From: Macrotrachela quadricornifera
Lineage: Eukaryota > Rotifera > Eurotatoria > Philodinida > Philodinidae
Direction: 5' to 3'
Assembly (NCBI GenBank): GCA_022393335.1
Contig: JAJEKB010020892.1
Coordinates: 182,347 to 246,346 of the forward strand
DNA length: 64,000 nucleotides
Positions 12,426 to 23,605 of the stretch are shown piece by piece. Below the pieces are notes generated by a model that saw only the letters and a program-made list of their open reading frames with translations, did no database searches and had not been told where the DNA came from. The position numbers and the translations under genes are program-made. How positions within the stretch are numbered: the first letter of the stretch is position 1; every line of letters begins with the position of its first letter.

Positions 12426-14869
12426 AAGAAAGAATGGGAGCAAACGACAGGAGGACGCGCTACATGTAGAGAGGGATTAGATGAAGCATTCACTAACGAT
12501 GCAAGATGACCGACGAACTCAAAGATAAACGAAACGAAAAGAAGAAGACTACTAAAGATCACACACATTCTATCCATTGACTGCATCGATCACGCGAATT
12601 AGTTTGATCTTTACACTTTATAGTAGCACATATGTGACTAAGGCATGTGTACCACTTGTAAAAATAGCACAGCTGAGAACAGAAATAATTGAACACTCAA
12701 AAAAGAGCGCCCACAACTTCAACCGTCGCCGAGGTAGCTTGCGATAAGTTAGATTTCTCAGATCTACGCCATGGTAAAGCAAGAAAGGAGGTTATCAATT
12801 TTGAACATAAATAGCGGATGAGGAAAAGATATACTACATGACAGTACTGAAGAAGTCGAGAGACGAATAATGTCGAAAAGCGGCATTCATGATAGAAAGA
12901 GATGAGGATCAGAAAGCATTCTAGAAAACTTTTTCTTAAAGAACATTTATTGGCCAGACATCATCACATTATCCGAACATTTTGCGTTAATCATAGCCTA
13001 TTCGGAAAGCCTACGTTCTCTTGCATATTTTTGGGCTCTCTCCTCTCCTAGATGTGATCCACTTTCCCCAACTTTTTGTTACGTTTAGCCGATCCCCGCT
13101 CCTTCTTTTTTGTGATGGAATCATGTCCGAACAGCTCCGAAACTTGTACCAACACTTACCGAAAATATATTCGTCGTTATATGTAAGACTAGTAAATGTT
13201 GCTGGTTGAAGTAAGCTTCTCTGTCGTTTTTCGAATGAAAATACAACGATGCGAGCTGCTCTGATATTTATTCAGATATTTCTCACGCCTGAAGTTGTAT
13301 TTAATTGGCTGAAAAGAAAAGAGGAATTGATTTTTCTATTATACTATGAATATAACACTTGAAGATGCCTAAACGATAAAAAAATGCAATTATTTGAGCT
13401 TGAAACAACATGATTAATGCAAAGTATTTATAATATGCCACTAATATAATTTTAGTCTGTATTTACTCACGCTTGCGGGAACGTCAAGAGAGTAAGCATA
13501 AAAGGATACTCCAGAGATACAATATCGTGAAGTATTGACTTACAATCAACGTTTGCTATTGTTCTTGAATGGAAAAATAATGATAAATTCTGAGTAAGAT
13601 TATGAATCATGTATGGAGCGCTTGTCATGTCCTGTCTTGTTCATATTTTTTTGTTCTTTGTTATGACATATTTCCATTTCATCATGACATCTATCTGTGT
13701 GTTTATTTCTTTCTCAGTTCTCTATTAGTCTCTGTAATTTTCTTCTGTGTATACGTGTTGTTACTTTCAAAAATAAACAGTCAGATAGTCAGGTAGTAAA
13801 ACGAACATATCTATCTATATAACGAACTCAATCGTCCAGAATGTTAAGTGCAAATCTTAACATCTAACATTCTTCCTAATTAATAAGAACGTCTGTTGAG
13901 ATGTTAAAAGTTGGGAAGGGGCGACTCTAGTTTTTACTTCAGAATTCTGTCTATTTATCTTCTACTATAAAATGTACGCAAATCTTGATATGTCCATATG
14001 ATATTTATGAAAACAATGTCCAACTTTCCAAATATCAGTCAGTATAGATATGCTTCTGCGAGGTTTCTAAAACCCTTTATCATCAGTTACATAATATGAC
14101 TTCACATGTAAATAAAATCTGAATCATAAAATATCACTTCAAGAACTAAGTAAACAGATTCGAGTAGGCACCTAAATAAATCAATGGAACAAACTATTCA
14201 GTTTTCTTTGTCGAGGTCGGTTTTGATGGAACTTTCGAATAAAATAACTGTTTTCGCTGCTATTTTCACACGTTTTTCACGAAAATTCCTTCTGAAACGC
14301 CAGAATTAGTGAGAAAATGCCAGCAACAAGTAGTCTTTTAGTCAAAAATCTCGTCAAAACTGATTGACAAAAACGTCGGGCAGCGCGTTCTCCTCGTTCA
14401 TAAAATTCGTGCTTTTTCGAGATTGCTGTCTGCCTGAGAAAGCTTACAGCACAAAGTAGAACTTCTGTGTTGACCCTACAAAAGTTTTCGCTTCGCGAAA
14501 AATTGTTTTAAATTGTTTAGCAATGTATGAAGCTTGTTAAACACCAACATTTCCTTCGATTTCAGGCCACTGAAAAAATTAAGACTTGCTCAAATTGGAA
14601 AAAATCTAGTGACTTCGTTCATTGTCTGCCTCTGATCTGCGTTGCCTTGGGACATCTCTTATGGTATAACAATGTTTTCGTCCCTGGAAAAAATTGTTAG
14701 GGTGCATTGCAGCCCCTCTGTAATTTTTTCCTGGTTACGCCACTACCCGGGAGATGCCATATAAATTAAATAACGACATTAGAACATAATATTGAATTAT
14801 TATAAAGTAATAACAATTATTTTATTACACAGGATTCGCATCTATCCATAGAATTTTTTCTTTTAATTT
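12426..14869. other. Interior without supported genes
   Basis: The minus-strand frame at 12323-12586 has a hydrophobic N-terminus but overlaps the foldback arm and has no other support. A small hairpin, GGAAAAAATT at 14686 with AATTTTTTCC at 14722, is the only structure I note. Confidence 0.4.
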
Positions 14870-15430
14870 TTCGGCCTGAGATCCTCTTGGAGATACATCT
14901 CCCTACAGAAATGGAGCACCTCGTGATTAAAATTTTTTTTTAGGTTTGCGCCCAGGGATCACCCTGCAGATACAGCTGTACAACACATGCCGGATTTCGG
15001 CAGGGTGAGATATATAGAGGCACAGAAGCCCAAACCAAAGCGAACAAGATACCTGTGTGCGTGTGTATTTTCGCCCTCACCCTGAATGAAGAGTCGCCTG
15101 TGTGAGAGAATGAGGATGAGGGTGAAAAGTCACACACACACACACAGGTATCTGTTCATTGAGGGTGAGGGCAAAAGGACACGCACACATGCATCTTGTC
15201 CGCTTTGGTTTGGGCTTCTGTGCTTCTATATACCTCACCCTCCTGAAATCCGGCATGTGTTGTACAGCTGCATCTCCAGGGTGATCCCTGGACCCAAACA
15301 TAAGAAAAGTTTTAGTCAGGAGATGCCGTGAGAGATATGGTGTCTCTGATAGAGATGTGGAATCTCTGTAGGAAGATGCATCTCCAAGAGGGTCCCAGGC
15401 CCACAAATTAGGAAAAAAAAATTTCGTCTG
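14870..15430. mobile_element. GC-richer foldback element centred near 15115
   Basis: ACACATGCCGGATTTC near 14982 is mirrored by GAAATCCGGCATGTGT near 15245. CAGGGATCACCCTG at 14953 is mirrored by CAGGGTGATCCCTG near 15280, and AGAAGCCCAAACCAAAG pairs with CTTTGGTTTGGGCTTCT. The centre carries a short CA run. Local composition is clearly richer in G and C than the surroundings, suggesting a separate origin. Overlapping ORFs on both strands come from the palindrome and are not genes. Confidence 0.85.
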
Positions 15431-17588
15431 GAGATGCGATATGATATAGTATTTCTTGTAGAGAGAAACGCTAATATTAGTTACGTGTAATGCATGATTA
15501 GGCTGAAAGTGCTTGTATATTTGGTATCTCCGTGGAGATCTCTACTCATTAAACTCAAAGAGCGAATCCATCTGTACCGTCCACATCCATCTTTCTTCTC
15601 TCTAGGTGACGATTGTAATAGTTATTTACATAAATACCAACTGAGATAATTCATTTATATTTATTTTTAATTTATTTTCATCCATACGCGGCGGAACAAC
15701 GAGGCCTGGGTAGGCTCGAACTTACCCTAGATTGGAAAGCTCAAGGCTTGGATAGGTTCAATTACTTATGTTTCATGGCGTATGATTGATGAATATGTGC
15801 AGTACATTACATTTTTGAACAGACGTCAAAACTTCTTGCTGCTCCCAGTAAAAAATGGCGACATTTTGTTTCAGTAAAACAGTTAGAAATCGTTTCCGGG
15901 ATGACCTTGAGTGTTATATGACTTAATGTCGACCTTGGCTTAGCTATGAATTAAAGTGACGTTTTTTATTAAAAACAACGAAGAACTACACAAGACGCCT
16001 GAATCAGATCAACTAATAACTGCAAAAAATTTTCATCACTTTTAGTGGCTATAAGTCTGCACTTCTGATCATTAGTATACTACGAGAATAACTTCACTCG
16101 ATTCTCATTCCCATGCCCTGAATTACTTTGTTTGCCCTCTTTTGTTAGCGGTAATACAACTATGTGATCCTTGATCGGTTTTCTCTTTATTTTCTAGTCT
16201 TCTGCTACTGTTATAGTTTCTCATTCTTTTCTCTGCATGTTTATTATTGTGAAACATATGGCTTAGGTCAATATCGAATTCCGGCCAATTCTGGATTGGT
16301 CTAATTCAAACCTACATTCACCTAGACCAATCCTAAATTATCCCACTTCAAACTATACGAATCGCGTATTGGCTTACGACATATATAAGTGACTTTAGGT
16401 GTGTGTGTGTGAAGATTTAGATTTTTGTTCTAACAAAGGTGAAGTTAGTTTCGTACATTGATCGAGCTAATATCGTTCTTACCTTCTTGTTCTCAAGAAA
16501 AAATTTGATTGATGTCGTTCTTACTTTCTTGTTTCTACATTATCGTTCCCAGAAAAAAACTTGTTTGTTATTTTTTTTAACGTCTCGTTCCCGGAAAAAA
16601 TTTAATTGCTGGTATTCTCACTTCCTAGTTTCTACATTATCGTTATGGAGAAAGATAAAACAGCCATCGGTAACATATTGATAAAAAATTAGAAGGAAGC
16701 ATTTTCTAAAAGCGCCCTTAGGCATCAGAAATGTTTTTAAACTGCTATTTTTTGTCGCAATAGTAACAGCCGGTTAGTCTATCAATTTACTTTAACAGAA
16801 GATGGAGTAAAAAGCATAAAAACGTTGTGCTCGTCAGCACTTGTAGTTGAATATATCATGTTCAAAACTTTACATTGCTGTGACATCGTCTGATACATCC
16901 CATATGGGTTATCGATTGGATGGGACCAGTTTAAAACTTTTGGACTAATTCCATTTCTGGGCTAGGTTGTAATAGAGCCTGATGTTTGAATTTCCCTTTG
17001 TTTGTTTTTTAAAAACCTTTTCGAAAATTCGACAAAAACTTGAGAAATTCGACTTTCCTGAGGAAGGTCTCCCCTTAATATGTCGAGAAATAATTTTGAG
17101 TGTATCAATATATTGAATATCTGCGGCAGTATATGTCCACAAAAATTCATGACCGAAAACATTGTCGTTGAAAAATGACGAAATATATAGTGCATAGGTA
17201 GCGATGTGAATATCCTCATTTTCACTCTATAGAGCCTCTATTGTCGTTTCAATCACTCAGCAAGGGGACAGTGTTAGAAGCTGACACTTTTGGTTTTTTA
17301 TATATCACTTGAAGCTACATATAGGCAAAGTTTTGTTGAAATTCGTGATATCAAATCAGCGCATAGTCCGATTTTTGGTGGTTCCTATTATACAAAATCT
17401 CTTAGAGACATCGGGCCATGAAAAGCTTGGTAGCGGCAGGTAGTACCCAATAAGGCTTACGGATTGCATACCATTATATGGTAACTAGGTATGGCTTGAC
17501 GATGTAAAATGAATCGCCTTAAAAACGGCGCGCAAATGGTGATTAGGTACGATACGTTTACGTTACGCCGAGGGTGGGTGTCAAGTTA
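15431..17588. other. Interior without supported genes
   Basis: A small inverted repeat (GGATTGGTCTA at about 16292 and TAGACCAATCC at about 16323) and an imperfect repeat of TTCTTACTTTCTTGTTTCTA blocks at 16470-16650 are present. Minus-strand frames at 16945-17225 have no protein-like signature that I can name. Confidence 0.4.
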
Positions 17589-17631
17589 CCGTTATCATGA
17601 TTTCGTCCCTGCTAAAGGACTCTTCAGACGG
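17589..17631 (-). ncRNA. Hammerhead-ribozyme motif A (consensus core)
   Basis: On the minus strand the order is CCGT, CTGAAGA, a GTCC...GGAC hairpin, GAAA, a short TCATGA stem, then TA and ACGG. This fits a hammerhead: stem I CCGU/ACGG, core CUGANGA (the seventh core position is variable), stem II GUCC/GGAC, GAAA, a 2-3 bp stem III, and a UA cleavage step after about position 17593. All invariant core bases are present. Minimal hammerheads with tiny stem III are known from Penelope-like elements and retrozymes. Activity is inferred, not shown. Confidence 0.68.
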
Positions 17632-17676
17632 CTTATTGTAGCGTGAGTATACCAAAGAGAAATAATTCAAAGCTAT

Positions 17677-17720
17677 CATACGACATGTTTCGTCCTTGCT
17701 AAAGGGACTCTACGGGTATG
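17677..17720 (-). ncRNA. Hammerhead-ribozyme motif B (degenerate core)
   Basis: Same architecture as motif A, with equivalent positions about 87 bp apart: stem I CATAC/GTATG, then CCGTAGA in place of CTGANGA, stem II GTCC/GGAC, GAAA, CATG and a TC cleavage step. Two invariant core bases differ (U4 to C, A6 to U), so this copy is probably inactive. Intact pairing of stem I supports a genuine relic rather than chance. Confidence 0.55.
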
Positions 17721-17749
17721 TTAAGAACTATTTAAAAAGAACACACGAT

Positions 17750-18030
17750 GCTCTTCATCACCCACCATGAGGAAATCCTCAGTTTGTAACAAAACATCTG
17801 TTTTTGACGAAAAATATCAAACCTTATCCATTCCTAACATCAATTGATCAATTTCGATACCAGCACTATAGGCGATTGTGTTCATCACACCCCATGGTAA
17901 AATCAATAACTCACAAAAAAAGCAGCTGTTTTTAATAAAATATACCGAACCTCACTAATTCCTAACATCAATTGATCAGTTCAGATATCGCCACGATAAA
18001 CAATGGTGTTCGTTACACACCATGGAACAT
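17750..18030. repeat. 128-bp tandem repeat, about 2.2 copies
   Basis: CCTAACATCAATTGATCA occurs at 17833 and 17961. TTCATCAC...CCATG-type blocks at about 17753, 17881 and 18009 keep the same spacing. This lies directly beside the two hammerhead motifs and may belong to the same element. Confidence 0.75.
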
Positions 18031-18289
18031 GCTCTGGTAAAACCCGGTCACAAAGAAATCTGCTTGATCGAAAACCTAAGGATATATAAACATGATGTTC
18101 CTTTGACCCGAATACCAGAAAACGAACGCATTTTAGTTTTTGCATATGACCTCCCTTCAGTCGAGGGAACAGGATCTAGTGACACCGAGCCCCCAACAAT
18201 TCTAATTGGTCCGAAACCTAGGGTCAAAAAACACGGTCTGATGAAATCTAGTCACCAACATTTCTGATTGGTTCGAAACCTCGGGTGAA

Positions 18290-18445
18290 AAAAACGTTTT
18301 TGGTAAAAAGGTAATTTTTTGGGCCAAAAAAACATTTTTGGTAAAAAAATAGTTTTTTGGGTTAAAAAAACATTTTTCGTAAAAAAATAATTTTTTGGGG
18401 TCAAAAAAACATTTTTGGTAAAAAAATAATTTTTTCGGTCAGAAA
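18290..18445. repeat. About 40-bp tandem repeat, four copies
   Basis: Units of the form AACATTTTTGGTAAAAAAAT followed by AATTTTTTGGGTC repeat four times. The block is followed by GACCTTTGACCTTTGACCT at about 18541 and a CAGTCGAGG end at about 18615. That end resembles, inverted, 32632-32700. Confidence 0.8.
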
Positions 18446-18712
18446 ACTAAAAAACTAATCATACCAATCGATTCCCCCGACCCCGATTGCCCTTGGTCAA
18501 ACTTTATAGAAAATCGTTATTTTCTTGAAAACATGTTTTTTTGACCTTTGACCTTTGACCTGCGACAGACGGACATACAAACGCATTTCACTTTTTTTCG
18601 TATGACCCTCCTTACAGTCGAGGCAAAAAGAGAAAATAATTAGTCAGTTTCAACTCATTATCATCGTGTGTAACACAATTTTTTTGTCTATCTACTGCAA
18701 TAGTAATATTAT

Positions 18713-19645
18713 ATGTCTACGTTTAAACCAAAAGTTTTACTAGACGTCTTGCCACAAGATGCTATGATGTTTAAGGACGATCAGTTTTATTCTCTTGTCG
18801 AGAAATTGACGTCTACTAATGTTGCTCGAATATTCAAATGTCAATTTGTCAACTCAATCAATACTTTTCTTCTTTGCAAAAATATCTTGGCACCTATTCT
18901 TCTTCCAACATCTGCTTTTGATGCCATCCGACGTGATGTTTGTGTACAGTTGAATCAAGATCATAACAATTCATATGTAGTTCATGTTGGAATTGCTGGA
19001 CAAATCGACTATTTAACCGAATTATTTCAAAAGAAGCACCTTGAAGATGCAAAAAATGTTTCGAAATCTCAATCTTCTATTCAAAGTTCAACAGCAAATC
19101 TATCTTCTTCCACAACAGCTTTACCGACTTCTAGTACTATCATTACTCCATCAATAGCTAATACAACTTGTACTTCTGTTTTTCCAATAAACATTGATTA
19201 TCGTTCAAGCATAATTTCATCCATCAATAAGTGGATTACCATCCAAAAAAAAAGTAATGGATCGCAAAATTTACACTTGATGGAAGGGAAGGATTATACA
19301 TTACAACTTTCTTCTTCAGCTGATACTGCTACTATCATCTGCCAATGTAATACTCGGTTAAAATTTCGGAAATCGACTGACAATTCGTTTTTTCTATCTA
19401 ATCTGTTCAAACATTGGAATCGCTCGAAGAAATGTGACTTACTAGCTTCGAAGCTTTCCACTTCTTCAAATCCTACTTCAGCATTTTCTTCGATGTCAAA
19501 CGATCCAGAAACAACCGATGATAATCAGAATTCATCTTCTCCTGTACCAACTCAATCGAACACTCAAACGACAAATAAGAGAGCTACGTCCTCAATTATA
19601 TCGACAGAGAATTTAACATCAATCAAACGACGACGATACCTGTAA
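18713..19645 (+). CDS. Transposon ORF1: accessory protein with zinc-finger-like domain
   Basis: An uninterrupted 310-aa frame starting at the first ATG after the repeats. Residues 1-115 form a domain that aligns by eye with the N-terminus of the next gene: both have the order 'VKFQ/AQKI...TLL...LPT.EF..L+..V.VQL'. A Ser/Thr-rich linker follows. A second domain (about 170-245) contains ICQCNT and a KHWNRSKKC segment, a possible Cys/His metal site. A basic tail ends KRRRYL. I infer a DNA-binding accessory protein encoded with the transposase downstream, on the same strand 344 bp away. The family is unnamed by me; it could also be a host-derived gene captured by the element. Confidence 0.72.
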   Translation: MSTFKPKVLLDVLPQDAMMFKDDQFYSLVEKLTSTNVARIFKCQFVNSINTFLLCKNILAPILLPTSAFDAIRRDVCVQLNQDHNNSYVVHVGIAGQIDYLTELFQKKHLEDAKNVSKSQSSIQSSTANLSSSTTALPTSSTIITPSIANTTCTSVFPINIDYRSSIISSINKWITIQKKSNGSQNLHLMEGKDYTLQLSSSADTATIICQCNTRLKFRKSTDNSFFLSNLFKHWNRSKKCDLLASKLSTSSNPTSAFSSMSNDPETTDDNQNSSSPVPTQSNTQTTNKRATSSIISTENLTSIKRRRYL

Positions 19646-19699
19646 TATAGAACAATTTTGATTATTACTTATGTTAATTAACTTTCTTTATTCCCTTGT

Positions 19700-19765
19700 T
19701 TTATTTATTTATGATACTTTTATTTATTTATGATACTTTTATTTATTTATGATGCTTTTATTTAT
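19700..19765. repeat. 20-bp repeat, three copies
   Basis: TTTATTTATTTATGATACTT is repeated three times in the spacer between the two transposon genes, the last copy with one change. The remaining spacer holds an AATAAA (19828-19836 region) suitable for 3' end formation of ORF1. Confidence 0.85.
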
Positions 19766-19989
19766 TCTTTGTTTACTTTTAGATGTTTGTAACATAGATT
19801 AGGACATAAACAAAAAAATAAAATAGTTGGAGTTATACAAGCAAGCTTTTTATTCAATTTTGTTAAGGTTTTGACAAAATTGAGAGAGAGAGTATATTCT
19901 CCAGTTGATTACTTTGGTTAACTCACTAAAATGATAATCATTTCTTACTCGTTTCTGTTTTTGTTTTTTAGATTTCATAATATACGCAA

Positions 19990-22870
19990 ATGTCAAACTT
20001 GAAGCTTCCTTCTCCTATACTCTCAATGTCTTCTTCTGATCTCTACGATCTTATTCGTTCACATTGTGGTCAAGAAGTTCTCGATATTGTTATAGCACAG
20101 AAAATTCCGGATATTAAAACTCTTCTTCGAGTGAACGATTTATTTACCGTTGTTCATCTTCCAACAAATGAATTTCGAGAACTCAAGCAAAAAGTGGCAG
20201 TTCAACTTCACGATGGTACATGGTCCGTCTTGATCGGATTCCAAGCTCGTGTCAATGAACTCATGGATGGTCTTAGAGAACAAGCTCGTCTTGATGAAAA
20301 TGAATACAATCAGTCATTGAACAATACTTCGTTTTCTGATCATTTGATACTCTCCAACGAATTTCTCAACAAATTTCCTGCTCTCGCTTCTCTCATCGAA
20401 CTTTGTACAGAAATTCATACACAATCTCATCGAAATGATCTCTCATTACTCATCGAAATTTTAAACAATATTTGTACTAATTTACAACGGTCAAAAAATA
20501 ACTTTCAATATTCCAATCATATCATTCAATTTGCTATATCTCTCTTTATTTATGGTGGTCAAAATGCATATCGATTCGTTTCACTCAATATTCCTGGTCT
20601 CCTTCCATCAATCACTACCATTAGAAAAATACTTAACAAGTCGTCTTTTCGTATGTATGAAGCTCGTTTTCGTTTTGACGCTATGCATAATTACTTTTCT
20701 CTAAATGGGTTTACATTTGCCTTTGCTGCAGAGGATACTACTGTTGTAATTGCTAAAGTAACATATGATTCAATGTCTAACTCATTCGTTGGCTTCAATA
20801 CGCCTCTTGCACAGGGCCTGCCTTTACCCGATCAATATCGTACCGATTCCTATGCTGAACTTCAAAGATGGTTTGAAGAAACACGAAAATCTTTATTCAT
20901 CAACGTACATATGTTACAACCTCTTCTTACTACGTCATCCGATCGAATTCCTTCACCGTTTCTTCTGTCTGCCTATGGCATTGATGGTACTTATTCTGCC
21001 GAAGATGTACTCAACCGATGGCTTTGGATGTATGAAGAAGCAAAGAAAAAAGGCATTAGAATTATTGGCTTTTCAACGGACTGTGATCCTCGCTATCTTC
21101 GAAGTATGAGAGTAGCCAGCGGTTTACTCGCTACCAAAATCGACCACAAATTTAGAACTCATGCTGATGCTTTCAAAGTCAATATTCCTTCTCATTGGAA
21201 TTGGTTTTACCTTCAACCTTCGCAATTATGCTTATTCGTGCAAGTGAGTACATTACTTATACATTGGAGAGAGCAGCTTGTTTTTATTTTTGTTCTCCTC
21301 TATAAATATTACTAAATTAAGTCGTTGTAGAATTAAAACTTCAGTTCCACTCAGTTTATGCTAATGATTGCAAAATTATTTTTATTTCTTTGATTCTATT
21401 TAGGATGGTACTCACTTGTGTACGAAGATCCGGAACAGGTTACTTTCAAAAACATCGTGTCTTTTGTTTGGTAATGAAGTTATCTCTAATCTTATTCTTG
21501 TTCATATGATTTCTACTACATCAAAAATTCGTCATGGTTTGATTTATTCCGACATCCGACCAAAAGATCGACAAAATTTTTCGTCATGTCAAAAAATCTG
21601 TCAAGAAGATGTTTTCAAAGTACTTGAAACAATGAATGGTAATACTCCGAATTCAAAAGGTATATATGTGTATTTGAAACTTCTTGAAAATGTCATCAAT
21701 GCATACTGTGAAAAGAACTTATTACTCACCGATCGTCTGTTATATTCCTGGATATCAGTCTTCATTTGCAGATTTTGGCGAGCGTGGCTCAATACTCAGT
21801 GCGAAAAATCACTCGAGAAAACAATTTTTACTCAATTTAATGCTCTTATTGCCGCTCTACCGTCTCAATACAGCAAAAATATTATACCTTCGAAATCATC
21901 AAAGAAAAAAAATAAAGAACGTTTTACAATTACTAATCCTTGTTTTTTCTCTATTGAAATCAATGCACACTCTTTGACGTATCTCGTTCTTCTGGCTATT
22001 GACGGTCAGCTACCATTTGATGCTCTCTCGATCGAACTTTTAAGTTCACAATCGTGCGAAAGCGTATTTCGATCGGCAAGAGCTATGTCAGGTGTCTCAT
22101 CGAACATTGTTAATTTTACCGTTCTTGATTTTTTGCGACGTGCGGACAAGATTAGTGCTCTGCAATCAATCAAAGTCGAGCAAGAACACTTATCAAATCT
22201 TCGTTTTCCAAAACATCACAAGCATGGCAAGGACATCAATCGTCCATCATCCTCTTCATCATCATTTCCATACTCATCTCTTCGGCAAGGTGACATAGAA
22301 CTAATAGTCGAAAAAGCCTTTGCTGCTGCATATGAACTCATCGAACCACTCATCGGTCATGATTTAATTAAAACAAGCGAATATAAAACAATGACAAGTC
22401 TTTCTGCACATATCAGTAAATATTTTAAACCATTGAAACATGCAACTCGATCGTCACAATACAAGCAGCAGCTCTATTGTGATACATCAGAAGAAGAAAA
22501 AGAAGATGAAGATCTTGAAGAAGAAGAAGAAGAAGATGAAGATCTTGAAGAAGACGAAGAAGACGAAGATGATGAAGAAGAAGAAAGTAATCGAACCAAC
22601 AATGACTCAGGAATATTGTGTAATAATGAAGATGATAAAGAAGCACAAGGTCTTTCAGAGGTTGTTCTCGATTCATCGGGTGCCTCTTTTAGAGGAATGC
22701 GTGTGAAAGAATCGATTGATCCATCACAATCCAATTCATTTTTCAAAGTTCGACGAGAAAATGATGCTACCGATGTTTATATTCACAAGCAAACAGCTTG
22801 CTGGTTATTGACGAACGAAAAGTCTTCTCTATCTTCTGATCGTTTGAAACGTGTTACTGAAGCAAAATAA
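19990..22870 (+). CDS. Transposase of a P-element/hAT-like RNase-H family (two exons)
   Basis: Exon 1 is 19990-21243 and exon 2 is 21404-22870, joined by a GT-AG intron in phase 0, giving 906 aa. The intron falls just before GAT GGT ACT CAC, restoring a QDGTHLCTKIRN motif like the 'D..H..K.RN' motif of P-element-type transposases. Exon 1 carries GFSTDCDPRYLRSMR and exon 2 carries SQSCESVFRSAR, which resembles the C-terminal Glu-containing helix of hAT/P transposases. An acidic D/E run lies at about 780-815. The N-terminal about 100 aa match ORF1. No stop or frameshift interrupts it, so it may be active. Superfamily is uncertain; catalytic residues are not assigned. Confidence 0.78.
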
Positions 22871-23440
22871 AACACTTGTGTGAAATGAAAATGTACTTAG
22901 TTAAGATATGAATAGCTATCATATATAATATAATCTAAATCTTTCATGTTTGTCTTTTTTCGTTTTTCTCTTTTATTAGTTTTTTTTCCTATTGTTCTTG
23001 TTATACTTCTTATGTTATACTTCTTATTCTATTTTGTCTTATATTGTCAACTACAGTTCAATCAAATAATAAAAATAAATATTCAAGAAAAACCGATGCG
23101 TAATTATTATTTTTTCTATAATATTCATGAGTCTATTTTTTCTTGGCCTAATTGTGAGTGTTGATTTAGAACTATCAACAATGCACTGTTGAAGATTGGT
23201 AAAACCTTCAGCTCACAAAAAAACATAAGTAATAGCAGAAGTTCCGCGTTTCGTGATGCTTTTCCTATGAAATCTGATTAGTTGACAAGTCAAAAACCTT
23301 GGGTAATATCAATGCAGTGATTGAACATGCATCATTAATAATCCAATTAAATTAATCTGTCTTATGATGAAGCATTGTTATACAAGGAAAAGTCTGGCAT
23401 TAGTCTATTACAATGAACAAAGTTTAACATAATAAATTTG
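22871..23440. other. 3' flank of the transposase cassette
   Basis: AT-rich sequence with AATAAA-like signals (about 23067-23080), consistent with transcript ends. No further gene is seen before the AAAAATCCC array. Confidence 0.45.
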
Positions 23441-23570
23441 AGAAAAATTCTAAAAATCCCACAAAATCTCGAAAAATCCCAAGAAATCCCAAAAATCCAA
23501 AAAAATCCCGAAAAATCTCGAAAAATCCGAAAATCTCGAAAAATCCAGAAAAATCTTTTTTGGATTTGAA
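23440..23570. repeat. Second AAAAATCCC-type short tandem array
   Basis: Imperfect 9-10 bp units (AAAAATCCC, AAAAATCTCG) like those at 8530-8660, followed by an inverted copy of the left-end subterminal sequence (AAATCCGC...TTTCCCCC at 23585-23602). The array marks the inner boundary between the two halves of the composite element. Confidence 0.88.
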
Positions 23571-23605
23571 ATCTATAAAATCTCAAATCCGCTGTTTCCC
23601 CCTTG

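Noticed and set aside
15077..15406. ORFs on both strands in a GC-richer patch
   Set aside because: They are symmetrical products of a palindromic foldback element.
22474..22746. Minus-strand ORF of Ser runs
   Set aside because: It is the antisense of the acidic D/E tract of the transposase.
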